A stretch of DNA of 64,000 nucleotides. It comes from Heliocidaris tuberculata. Taxonomy: Eukaryota; Echinodermata; Echinoidea; Camarodonta; Echinometridae. The DNA lies in NCBI GenBank assembly GCA_025618425.1, contig CM046846.1, positions 368,778 through 432,777 on the forward strand. Reading direction: 5' to 3'. The notes under the pieces are model-generated. The model was given only the letters and a program-made list of their open reading frames with translations. It searched no databases and was not told where the DNA came from. Of the stretch, positions 11,801-21,768 are shown piece after piece (position 1 is the first letter of the stretch; each line of letters begins with the position of its first letter). Position numbers and translations under genes: made by a program.

Positions 11801-14800
11801 CTTGACCCCATCCGCAGTATCTGGCCCAACAACGGAACCACACCTAGAGTCTTCTGCCATGTGAATGGGCGAGAGGAGACCCTCTCTGTCAAAACTGAAG
11901 AAGCCGGTGAGATGTCAAAAAGCAACGGCGCTGAGATTGGACATGTGGTATGGAGAAAGTTGGTTTGTTTTTTTCTATGGTCCATATTCTTGACAGTGAC
12001 CCAAGATAAACCTGGCTTAACTTAATCCACTGATTTATGGAGGGCCAAATGTAAACTCGTAAGTTCTGTAGAAACAAATGTTATTGTATAACAAAATAAA
12101 TTACCCAAAATTGATCCGGTGATGGAAATGAAAATTAGATACTAATTTTACAGTGACAAGTCTTCAAATTAGATTTTGTTAAAGCATGCCGGTGATTTTT
12201 ACAGAACGAAGTGGCTGGCATTTTATCACTCCATAAATTAGTGGACATAATCTACGCACTTAGGCTTGCAGGAATACGGCTCTGCCTGTGCTCCTAATTG
12301 GCTTCATGAAGTAATGCAACCTGGGTCATGTTTCGTAAAACTTCACCTCTATGACAAGTTACACTAACAGTTATAAGCTACTGAAATACTTGCATCTGAT
12401 TGGCTGAGAGCAAATTTGGCATAGATATGTGGCAGTTATTATTGACGATAAGTTTTATGAAACAGGGCCCTGATCAGACATGATGTGATAAATGACCTCA
12501 AATGCCACAGCAGCAGAGTAAAAAAACACTGTCAGTGTGAATTTAAAAAAAATGTATGTTTTTGTTCTTGCAAGGCCTAACTTTTGATCATTGTTATTAA
12601 AGCAAGTTAGAGTTTTGATCAAGACATCCTCTGTGCTGCTTTTCTTCCCATCTTTAACTTCTGCAGATCAGAATAGTCCGAGAGATGATCAACAGAGGGG
12701 CGTCGCCAGAGAAGATCATGGTCCTCTCTCAGTATCGTCTCCAGTGTGTACAGATTGAAGAGAGGCTTCACAATGACAGGAATCCGCTGCTCCAGCAGAT
12801 CCAAGTCAGTACAGTGGTGAAAAGTCAAGGTAAAACTTAAGTGCTTTATACTGTTATTTTTCTGTCTTTTCTAAAGTTATATTGATATAACTTGTATTCA
12901 TAATATATATGAATTTGCTGACAAGGCAGTATTCATCTGTTCGCTTTTAAGAATTATCACGCCCAGCTATAAAAAAAAAAGTGGGAAAAAGTAGCACTTG
13001 AGAGTGCAGACCTCTGCCTAAGAATGGGAGTATGTTTGAATTCATTACAATGTTTGTATATGTTCTGAGCATGATTGATGAACTTGGTGCTTGCGTACTA
13101 GAAATCAGTGGGTAAACTTTTTTATGAATAAGTGACGATTAATCTCGGCTTTTGTATACATATGCCATGTTGAAAAATGAAATTAATAATAAAAATCGAT
13201 CATGGAGCAGGATCACCATGACCATAATTTGCTTGGTTTGTACCTAGGCAAAGAGCATATTAGCTCCTGTTTTGATGTATTGATAATCCACTGACAGACA
13301 GAAAGAACAACAAATTTGGGCAATTGCCTAAATACCTCCTTCAGGGGAGGTTACTGATAGGTTTGCTAAGGTAATATAATATAACATAATACAGATATTG
13401 ACTGGTAGGGTGTGCAATGTAACTTTCTTTGGACAGCTGAAGGGAATCGCATTTTCGCACAGGGTTATATTTTCTCTGAAGTGCTGGCGATTTGACATGA
13501 GAAACAGAATCAGTAAGAGTCATTCAAAGTATAATTTTACAGGAATTAAAAGAATGTATGTTCATATAGGCCTGAATTTAAATCTAGGCCAACGTTTGGT
13601 CTAAAATTATTATAAATCAATAGGGATGGAACTACTTTTGCTGTATAACGAGTGCATGAAAAAGCCTATCTAATTTTCTTTTCAGATAGATTTTATAAAT
13701 ATGATGTTCGATTTTCTGTAGTAAAAGACCCAGTGAATCAACATTATTAAATCAGGATGAACTCTAAATTGACATCCGCAATACAAAAGTCATGAAACTT
13801 TGCGTTTAATCTGAGCCATTGCATGAAATTTGGCTGTTTGCCATGTACGCTCTTCACTGTCCAATCCGGCGTCTAGCTGCAGGAGCTACCGCAGCATTTT
13901 CTGCTGCAAGTGAGAAACTCGAGAGAGAAATTAAATTAAAACTAACTGTTCCGATCAAGGCTTTCCTTTTCTGTGATTTTTTTACAGCACTCTAGATCAT
14001 TTAAGGATTGCTTTTTAGAAATAACTGACTACTCTTGTAATTTTAACATATTCTAGACTAATAATTCATTAGTTATTGTACAAAACATTTTTCTCTTGCC
14101 GAGAATGGTGCTGATGCCATATTGTGGTGTTATGCTGTTGATCCCCCTGTGTTATGATATCAGTACTAATGATTACATTGACCAATTGGTCAATATAACC
14201 ATTGAAAAAATTACTGGGAGTGAATATGCCAATTGCGATCCTCGCAGTCAATATAACGAGCTATGGACCAATCACATCTTGGTATCTGTAAGAGCTATCT
14301 AATATAATATGATATAATATATGATTTTATAAAATAATATAATGTAATATTATATTGTACTATGTAATATAATGTAATAAGTTTATTTTAATGGATATTT
14401 GTTCCCAGGGAGTGAGTGGGACTATGTAGTCTTCTCGACTGTGCGCTCCAAACCTCGGATTGAGATTGAGGAGTATCCATGCAAAGGCTGGCTGAGGAAG
14501 CATCTTGGTTTCATCACCGATGAGAACCAAATGAATGTTGCCTTGACTCGAGCCAAGCAAGGTCTTATCATCATTGGTAAGCTATAAACAATTAATTTGG
14601 GGTGTTTGAGGGTATCAATTTTTAAATATGAAATCCAGGGTTTGTCCAACAGGGTTTGTTGTTCTAAATATATGTGAATACAGAATCAGAACAAAAAGTG
14701 TTTTGCATCGTATTGCATACAACAGAAGAATAAAAGTACCATAAAATTTTGTCGATTTCATTTACTGTTTTGTACTTCAAATTTATAGGTAATTAACAAA

Positions 14801-15111
14801 CCTATTACATATGATCTCATTTTTCTTCATTCAGATTGTTAACATGCTGGACAGAAGTACCCGAACTACTTACAATTTCTGAATTTTCTTTTGAATCAAT
14901 GAAGCAAAATGAACATCCTATGAATAGTCTTTTTTTTCTGAGATGATACGATTGTTTTGATTTCTTGCAAACCTATTGCTTTCCTTTTTATTTTTGACCA
15001 GGTAACAAGCACCTCCTACGATGCCACAAGAGATGGAAGGAGATGCTGAAGATGTATGAAGAGACACACTGTTTGGTAGATGCCCAAGACTTTCCAGCTC
15101 GTCATCGCTAG
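2830..15111 (+). CDS. HELZ2: HELZ2-like UPF1-family helicase, C-terminal six coding exons
   Basis: Joined exons 2830-3026, 5405-5507, 11720-11947, 12667-12829, 14409-14576 and 15002-15111 give 322 codons plus a TAG stop; every junction is GT-AG and phase-consistent. The product is the second RecA half of a superfamily 1 helicase. In order it shows motif II (VIVDEAG), motif III (VGDHQQLR), motif IV (QYRM), motif V region (STVVKSQGSEWDYVVFS) and motif VI (NVALTRAKQG). The C-terminal block GWLRKHLGF to HLLRCHKRWK matches the end of vertebrate HELZ2 better than UPF1, ZNFX1 or MOV10. In vertebrates HELZ2 is a large nuclear/cytoplasmic RNA helicase with an RNB exonuclease domain, linked to PPAR coactivation and interferon response; whether that holds here is unknown. 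The N-terminal portion lies upstream of the window. A HELZ2-related paralogue is the main alternative. Confidence 0.82.
3099..4480. mobile_element. TIR element with internal ~158-bp tandem array (HELZ2 intron)
   Basis: It is bounded by ATACCCCCGC (3099-3108) and its inverse complement GCGGGGGTAT (4471-4480). Just inside the left end is a small palindrome (CGAAGTTTG) followed by a GGTCGGTC/GGTCAGTC tetranucleotide tract (about 3148-3262). Then come about eight copies of a ~158-bp unit with the landmark TTCCTCATTTTT at about 3289, 3478, 3631, 3790, 3951, 4110, 4267 and 4422. No transposase ORF is present, so it is non-autonomous. The superfamily is not recognised. The short ORFs here are translations of the repeat unit. 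Confidence 0.75.
4928..5366. mobile_element. Foldback element with long inverted arms (HELZ2 intron)
   Basis: The left arm (about 4928-5093) and the right arm (about 5237-5366) are inverse complements over most of 130 bp, for example AACCGGAAACTAAAGGAACA against TGTTCCTTTAGTTTCCGGTT. The left arm carries an extra ~30 bp (about 4949-4978). The spacer of roughly 145 bp holds no gene. The right arm ends 38 bp before the next HELZ2 exon. The long arms and absent coding capacity fit a foldback or MITE-type element. Confidence 0.8.
5405..5507 (+). CDS. HELZ2: HELZ2-like exon: motif IV (QYRM)
   Basis: The acceptor is ...TCTCTCTGACAG and the donor is AGAATG|GTGAGT. The 103-nt exon completes the Arg codon of GDHQQLR, continues into SIITEPNAKHLGM and ends exactly after the QYRM tetrapeptide, in phase 0. 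It matches the segment between motifs III and IV of UPF1-like helicases. Confidence 0.85.
5566..5692. repeat. (GAT)n-rich degenerate trinucleotide repeat
   Basis: Runs of GATGAT with interruptions make up most of this segment of the HELZ2 intron. The His- or Ile-rich ORFs seen on the minus strand are only translations of this repeat. Confidence 0.85.
8393..8462. repeat. (GA)n-(GT)n-(G)n compound microsatellite
   Basis: GA dinucleotides are followed by GT dinucleotides and a G tract, inside the 5.6-kb TIR element. A second GA tract after a poly-C run lies at about 8738-8805. Confidence 0.95.
9738..10365. repeat. Palindromic AATTCCGAAGGTTC minisatellite, split by a MITE
   Basis: Short units such as TAATTCCGAAGGTTCAT occur on the left, mostly in one orientation. 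On the right, units such as GAATAACGAACCT are in the opposite orientation. The cluster is interrupted by the hAT-like MITE at 9808-10070. Confidence 0.7.
9808..10070. mobile_element. hAT-like MITE with 8-bp target duplication
   Basis: It starts CAGGGGCGGCGC and ends GGCGCCGCCCCTG, a good terminal inverted repeat. The flanks TTCCTTAT and TTCATTAT form an 8-bp target duplication with one mismatch, the hAT length. The interior holds G, A and C homopolymers and no transposase. It is nested in the minisatellite inside the 5.6-kb element. Confidence 0.8.
11720..11947 (+). CDS. HELZ2: HELZ2-like exon: linker after motif IV
   Basis: The acceptor is TTTATTCACAG and the donor is CATGTG|GTATGG. The 76 codons, in phase 0 at both ends, start HERICEYPSKAFY, the conserved continuation of QYRM in UPF1-like helicases. 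They end GAEIGHV, which continues into the next exon's IRIVREMI. The reading frame runs on past the donor only by chance. Confidence 0.85.
12321..12472. mobile_element. Short MITE in a HELZ2 intron
   Basis: CTGGGTCATGTTTCGTAAAACTT at the left matches the inverse complement of the right end (TAAGTTTTATGAAACAGGGCCC) with a few mismatches. It is about 150 bp long with no ORF. Confidence 0.65.
12667..12829 (+). CDS. HELZ2: HELZ2-like exon: motif V region, first part
   Basis: The acceptor is ...TAACTTCTGCAG and the donor is AGTCAAG|GTAAAA. The 163 nt encode IRIVREMINRGASPEKIMVL, then a Gln/Arg-rich helix, then STVVKSQG. The last Gly codon is split 1/2 with the next exon. This is the usual split of the motif V region in UPF1-like proteins. 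Confidence 0.87.
12830..14408. other. HELZ2 intron, AT-rich
   Basis: No exon was found. A TAATATAATATGATATAAT-type AT repeat lies at about 14300-14375 near the 3' end. Confidence 0.6.
14409..14576 (+). CDS. HELZ2: HELZ2-like exon: motifs V and VI
   Basis: The acceptor is TTTGTTCCCAG and the donor is CATTG|GTAAGC. It encodes SEWDYVVFSTVRS (motif V), GWLRKHLGFITDENQMNVA and LTRAKQGLIIIG (motif VI, with the Arg finger in LTRA). The GWL(R/K)K.LGF spacing is a HELZ2 hallmark. Confidence 0.9.
15002..15111 (+). CDS. HELZ2: HELZ2-like terminal coding exon
   Basis: The acceptor is TTTTTGACCAG. It completes the Gly codon, then reads NKHLLRCHKRWKEMLKMYEE and ends QDFPARHR with TAG at 15109-15111. The tail corresponds to the HLLRCCPLWR-type end of vertebrate HELZ2. 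Confidence 0.87.
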
Positions 15112-16434
15112 AACAAAACAATCTACACTTGATCATAGTCCATCCCTTGAAAGAGGTGGCAGGGCTATTTGTTATTTGTTGTCAAAGATTGAATTTCATC
15201 TGTATCTGTAGAGATAGGGAAGTTAATGTTTTGATTAATTCATCACATATACCTATATGAGACTTCTAGTCAAGAATGTTCATTCTTAATATCATTAAAT
15301 AGGCAATGCTGTATATTTCATACTTTTAGTCATTTTTTTTTCATTGGCTTATACATTTACATAGTTCCTTTCGTAGATGAATCAATTTGATATGAAAGTT
15401 ATCATTGCTCTTTATTGTCTTAGCTTTGATAGCCTGAAATATATGTTTCCTAATTTTGAAATGTCATCTGAGATGACATGCAGTAGACAAAATTAAAACT
15501 TTCTGCCTTCTGCAATTGAATGATCAATAAAGTTCAATGATGAAGAAACTTTAATTATAGTTGATCACTGATTGCTACTGAAAATAATAGGAACAAAGCT
15601 TACTTTTTTCATTGTCTTATATCCTAATACATCAATTCAACAATTAAAATGTGTGCTTTTGATTTGTAACTTACTACATGCCGTAAGTAGATTTGATCTC
15701 AGTTGGTTATATAGTCATCCTTTTCTTCTTTTCTTTTTTTTTTCTCCTGAAATTGTTGTATTTGATTGGAAAACTCTGAGTATATAACCTGACAATTCTG
15801 TAGTGACTTTAATGTATAGTATAGAGATATGTGTTATGCAGATATTTGTAAAATTGGTGCTAATGTTCGTCAGTTGCATTGCTTTTGTGACATTGCAGTT
15901 CCCAATTCCCCAAAGTGTGGGACTGTTATTTATTGTCCAGTATATTGTTGTTGATGCTAATATTGTAGATTTTTTTTCAGAGTGAAATGTTTATTTGTTT
16001 TCACATTTTGTAACTGTCACAGTTTAATTCAGTCATTTTGATAATATATCGATCATACTGCCTTGTTTGTGATAAGTGATCATAAAGAGAAATAAATTGA
16101 TGAATAATTACAAAATTAAATTCAATATAAAAATGAATATAGACAGGGAAGTAAGTTCATTATAAGTTGCACATCAGTGCATTATAATGTACACATAATT
16201 AGTGCACATCAGTGCATTATAATGTACACATAATTAGTGCCTATACTGCCACATGATCAAAAAATTGATTATGAGGTATATGGTGTATTGTGTCAATAGA
16301 AGGTGTACAATGTGCATCAGTTAGAAATTATTACTGGCAAAGATAATGCAATCCAAAGGAGCATTTCTAATAGCCTAAGAAACACACACACATATATATA
16401 TATACATGTATATATACAGTGATTATTTCGTACG

Positions 16435-16554
16435 TTAGGGGGAATCCTATCAATGCGGTTTATTCCGTCACAATAGAAATTCTGCGTTACGGCGAAAGCA
16501 ACCGTGCGTTAAGGCGAATGATAACAATAGGCTGAGATAAAAGGATTCCCCTAA
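16435..16554. mobile_element. 120-bp MITE
   Basis: TTAGGGGGAATCCT at the left and AGGATTCCCCTAA at the right form a terminal inverted repeat. The ~90-bp core is CG-richer than its surroundings and has no coding capacity. Confidence 0.65.
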
Positions 16555-16565
16555 ATGCCGGAAAT

Positions 16566-16566
<1 letters not shown>

Positions 16567-16615
<49 letters not shown>
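16567..16615. repeat. (AT)n microsatellite
   Basis: Nearly pure AT dinucleotide run. Confidence 0.95.
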
Positions 16616-17565
16616 TGTATATATCTAATTTCTGAAGAATTGAATATTTACCTGCAATTTCTTTATGGAATTCAAGTTCCCTTGAGTATCATTTAATCAG
16701 TTTGTTATTACTTGTTGAATGTATTGTGTGGGAAATAGTTGTTCCATTGAGTTTGAAGTGCTCAATATTAAGGTTTTCACTCCTAAGATTTTCTTCCAAA
16801 ATATTCGACTGTTGTTGCCACATTATATAGCAACTTTTTAAATAAGAAAACAATGTTAATATAAAATTTAATATTTACACGCACTGTCTTGAAAGTATTA
16901 GATGATACTTTATACTTATTTATATGTATATTTGCATGAAAGATTGAGGGTGCTTTCAATTTGATATTTTGGAGATTGGTCACGTTAAAGACTGCTGTTG
17001 TGAATGTTAACAGTTGTCATGTGAAAATTAGTTGTAATACTGATAAGAATGTCCAAAATGCATGTTGATAGTGTTCAGGATAGTGATATATATATAAATA
17101 TATTTTGAATCCATTTACAGGCCTATATTTTTGCATTTCGGTTATTACCCTATTTATCAAACAGATATCCAGAAAAAAATTCAATAATTGATATGTATGA
17201 GAATGCACTCAAAGAATGATTATAATTGATGATTTTACCATATAGTACATATATGCTTTGCCATTATCAGTCATTCCTGTGGAAATAGTCTCAGGAAAAC
17301 ATGTCATGTACATAATTTATGCATTCATTTTCTTGTTTTTGCATAGGATGCTTTCCCCTATGTATACCATAGTGCTATATGTATTTTACCGTTCATATTT
17401 TAAACCCATCTTATATCTTGATGATAAACATTTTCAGTATTATAGTAATGTAAGAAATTATGTTCCCCCCTTGATTTTTTTTCATCAGTGCACAAAAATT
17501 TGTAGTGTTTTCCCTGGTAAGTACTTCTGTTTTGAATGTATAGTGATCTTTAAACCAGGTTTCCA

Positions 17566-17712
17566 GGGCCCTCTTGCATAAAAAGTTGTGATTAAACACA
17601 ACTCAGAAAATTAAACGCAATTCCAAAATACGCGATCTTAATTGGTTGAAAATCAAGTTGCGTTTAATTTTTTGAGTTGCGTTTAATCGCAACTTTTTAT
17701 GCAAGAGGGCCC
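17566..17712. mobile_element. 147-bp foldback MITE
   Basis: GGGCCCTCTTGCATAAAAAG at the left is matched exactly by its inverse complement at the right end. The arms continue as imperfect repeats (GTTGTGATTAAACACAACTC / GAGTTGCGTTTAATCGCAAC), so almost the whole element folds into one hairpin. Confidence 0.85.
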
Positions 17713-19505
17713 AGGAGGGTCAGCATTTTATTGTTCCCCATTATGCCATTATTATGCAGTATGCTGCCCTCTGCGAGATTTATTGGTGTAATGTTATGTA
17801 AAACCCAAGGTGTATACCACTGCCCCTTACAGCATTGCCGCTGTGTTCAGTTAGCACCTCAATAAAACGGTCCTAGCTTAAGGCACCTATTATTTTCAAA
17901 TGTCTTTATTACTGGGGTGGCAGCGGTGGGATACCCATACCATCCCATACCAAACTTATGCCATCTAAATAACTGGAGAGTCAAACCAGAGCCTTTCTTG
18001 TTACACATAATTTTGTTTTTGCATAGTTTGTTTTTTTGAAATGATGTAAAGAGAAATTTAATTTGTTGCTCATTTGTCCATAATACACATCTAGTGTTCT
18101 AGGAATGTAGTCCCAGCCCAAATCTCAATTTATCTACACATTTTGTTTACCAAAATGGTATACATTGATGTATTAGCAATTGCATGTGAACATGTATTAA
18201 TTAAAAAATATTGCTTAATGGTTTATATACTCAATTATATATGTACTTCATTCATGTCATGTATATTTAATCTATCCTGAATCCTGATGTGCATAGTATA
18301 GACCATAGGTATATATAGACATTGACTAATAATTGAAGTGGAGGTTTGGTTATGGTATGAAATTGATTTATGAAGTAGGAAATATAAGTTTATGTAAATT
18401 ACAGTGTCAAATGTCATGTCTAATTACATTCCTCCTATTATCCAGTTAGGTTCAAGCTACTGAAATATATATTAAATGTAAATATTGCGTGATATTGATG
18501 CATAGTTGAATAGAGTTTACTGACACAATTAAAAACAGTGAGATGAATGTGCAAATACAAGACCTTGTGAATAAAATTTTCTATTTCATGTGGCATCATG
18601 AATGCATTTTCTAAAATGTGAGAGTAATACAGAAAATATTTGTTTCAAAAGAATTTCAATGAAATAGGAATTCAAATTTTTAAATAGTTTTGTATAATAT
18701 CTTATTTATGTATACTTGCCAGCTTTGTTATGCATGTATATTATTTCTAAAGGAAATATGACATTTCAATGAAAGAATATATGTAAATTATTAGTCATAT
18801 TTTAATATATTTTATAGTATATGGAGTTTTGCAATATGCATGTTTTTTTGTTAACAAAAGAGAGTTGAGATATTGAATACATTATATGAAATATCATTTA
18901 TAGCTGAGATAGGAATTGTTGTTTGTGACAGATTGTTGTTGAATTGTAGGAGACTGGAAATTTATAATTAAGTGTTCAATTTTATTTACAACATATAGCA
19001 TCCTTATCCTATGTCTTAAAGACAACATAACTAGCATTGGTAGAACAATGTATATATACATGCTTGATGATCTAATTTTCAAAATATCGTGGAGTACCGG
19101 TATATATTTCAAACTCCTTTTCTCCATTCCGATACTATTCATTTAATGATGTAAGCTGGCTACAATATAATAAAGAGAAAACAGAGAAGCTTACCTGTCA
19201 TTACTAAATTTTGATAGAGAGGTATAGATCCCGGGTATAGGTCTCCTTAATATTGATAAATATGACTATGTAATGGTCGTATAATTTGAAAGGTATATTG
19301 TCTGATGATTAGTCTACATTTATCTGTCATATCTGATGATATTGTGTATGAATTTGTTGAAAGTGCCTAAAATTTTATGTTGAAATATAAATGAAATTTT
19401 AATTGAGGGAAATTGCGATAGTATACCTTAAAAGGAAATGATATATTAAAGAAATGAAAAAATGTGAATACGAATGGTCTTGTCTAATTATTTGGAACAG
19501 ATTTG

Positions 19506-19662
19506 TGATTTACTACAATAAATTAATGTATCTACCTATTATTGCTAGTTTGGTCCAAACTACGCTACCACCGAGAAACTAAAAGTCACATTCGCGCACA
19601 CCCCACTACCGTATGACGCCTTCCCATAGTCACATGCGAGCGCACGCCCGCCATCTTCCTCT
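19506..19662 (+). repeat. DIRS-A left inverted terminal repeat
   Basis: The sequence from the TACCTATTATTGCTAGTTTG block to CGCCCGCCATCTTCCTCT is inverse-complementary to the right repeat. It is nearly identical except for an extra ~10 bp in the right copy. The outermost ~30 bp differ between the two ends, as expected if each is copied from a different half of the internal complementary region. Confidence 0.88.
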
Positions 19663-19785
19663 TTTCATTCTCGCTGCCGTAGAATAAACACGTCAAGATA
19701 AGTCACTGCGCCAAAATTTGAGATTCTCCTCTAATTTGCGCTTTTTGATACTGCTTGACAAATAATTCCGTTCTCCTTTTAATCC

Positions 19786-20942
19786 TTATTAGCTCATCCG
19801 GCCCGAATGGGCCAGATGAGCTTATGCCGTGGCGAGGCGTCCGTCGTCCGTCCGTCCGTCCTTCGTCTGTCGTCCGTCCACAATTTCAAAATGCTTCTTC
19901 TTCGCCATTTCTTACCCGATTTTAATTCCGTTTGCTTTATATGATAGCACTAGGTGGGGGATTCGAAACTTCTACACAGAATTTTGAAACTCATTAAATA
20001 TGCTAATTTATGCGCATTTCACAAAAATCACAAAAATTGCTTCTCCTTCCTCATTTATTGACCGATTTCGATTTTTTTTGTTCCATCTGAAAGACTTTCA
20101 TGAGGTTCATTGAACTTCTACACAGAATTTTGAAATTTTGTCTACAAAATTAATTATGCTAATTTATGCGATATTTATTCAAAAATCACAAAAATTGCTT
20201 CTTCCTCATTTATTGACCGATTTCGATTTTTTTTTTCCATCTGAAAGACTTTCATGAGGTTCATTGAACTTCTACTCGGAAATTTGAAATTTTGTCTAGA
20301 AAATTATTTATGCTAATTTATGCGAAATTTATTAAAAAGATCACAAAAATGGCTTCTTCTTCCTCATTTATTGACCGATTTCGATTTTTTTTTTTGTTCC
20401 ATTTGAAAGACTTTCATGAGGTTTATTAAACTTCTACTCGGAATTTTAAAATTTTGTCTAGAAAATAATTTATGCTAATTATTTATGCAAATTTATGCAA
20501 AATTTATTAAAACATCACAAAAATTGCTTCTTCCTCATTTATTGACTGATTTTGATTTTTTTTCTTTCATCTAAAGACTTTCATGAAGTTCATTGAACTT
20601 CTTCATGGAATTTTGAAATTTTGTCTAGAAAATTATTTATGCTAATTTATGCGAAATTTATTACAAAATCACAAAACTTGCTTCTTCTTCCTCATTTATT
20701 GAGGAAGACTTTCATGAGGTTCATTGAACTTCTACTCGGAATTTTGAAATTTTATCTAGAAAATTATTTATGGTAATTTATACAAAATTTATTTTAACTC
20801 TTTGCCCTGTCCATTATGAAACCCATGGCTGCTGGATTATTTCAAAGGCTATACCTTTCTACATGATTTCTGTCGACATCATCGACAGAACCGAGAACCC
20901 AGAAGTGACAGTGGTCAACAATAGCGGGTTATGAGCTAATAA
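19786..20942. mobile_element. TIR element with ~160-bp array, nested in the DIRS-A leader
   Basis: It is bounded by TTATTAGCTCAT (19786-19797) and ATGAGCTAATAA (20931-20942), a perfect 12-bp inverted repeat. Next to the left end are a GGCCCGAATGGGCC palindrome and a CGTCCGTC tract (about 19848-19878). Then come about six units of ~150-168 bp with the landmark CCTCATTTATTGACCGATTT (about 20048, 20200, 20364, 20531, 20690; the first unit is diverged). No ORF is present. The insertion post-dates DIRS-A. Confidence 0.78.
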
Positions 20943-21768
20943 AGACTTGAAACAGTGAGGGACAATGCAGTGAAGCCACCCTTAAATGTCCCAACCTTAA
21001 AATTCTTTTTTACACCAATGCATAACTTATGTCATTCAGTGCTTTTCTCTTTTATTACAAATCTTAACCTTCAAATCTCTCTCAATAAAGATTTCACAGT
21101 TGGTAGAGATACCTCACCTTGACTAACTTTATGCTTTATTTCAAATTTCTCTGTCACACAGTAAAACTATTAAAATTTACATTCCCCAAAATCTTTTAAC
21201 TGAAGTCGTGCAACTTGAGTTGTCAATTTCCAGACTTTCATTCATATCTACATGTCACTGTCTCCTTCCAAAACCACATTTAGCCAGATCTGCAATAGGC
21301 ACTTCATCATCTGTACATGCATGTAACCAATACATTTCATCGATTCATTACAATGTCTACTGTGTTCAAAGTACAAATTGCATCAATTTCTTTGCTGCAT
21401 GCCGGATGAGCGCCACATCATTGATGTGCTAGTTAATTTGGTGGAACGGACTTCCCAGTCACTTTATTTTGTTAGACAGGAAATTAGTTCAATTTCTGTC
21501 TCGCCTTTCTTCCCCTTTCGTTCCTCCCGGCAACATAGCTTTACGCACATTCGCTGGGCTAGCAATCCGCTGCTTAGCGCTTTGTTTACTTTCGTTAGGG
21601 TTTTCCCTTGTTGGCTGTTCGTGCATAGCCCCCGGGGTGTTGTTTTTTGTTCCCTTCGTAGGTAACGCTTTTAGTTGTACTTGTATTTTCTTTAGAAATA
21701 CTACGTGCTAATTATTTATTTACACCCTTACGTTCTTGTCTCTTATTTCTTATCATTTCAGGATCAGT
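20943..21768 (+). other. DIRS-A 5' leader
   Basis: Non-coding sequence between the nested element and gag. A pyrimidine tract ending TATCATTTCAG lies at 21751-21761, just before the gag ATG. It resembles a splice acceptor and could mark a spliced leader region, but no donor can be assigned. Confidence 0.45.

Larger units (their letters stand above)
15112..19505 (+). other. HELZ2 3' UTR and AT-rich spacer
   Basis: AATAAA hexamers at 15526-15531, 16091-16096 and 17861-17866 are candidate polyadenylation signals; which is used cannot be told. A 35-bp direct repeat pair lies near 16166-16237, an (AT)n tract at 16567-16615, and two MITEs are listed separately. From 18 to 19.5 kb I see only AT-rich sequence. 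Confidence 0.5.
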
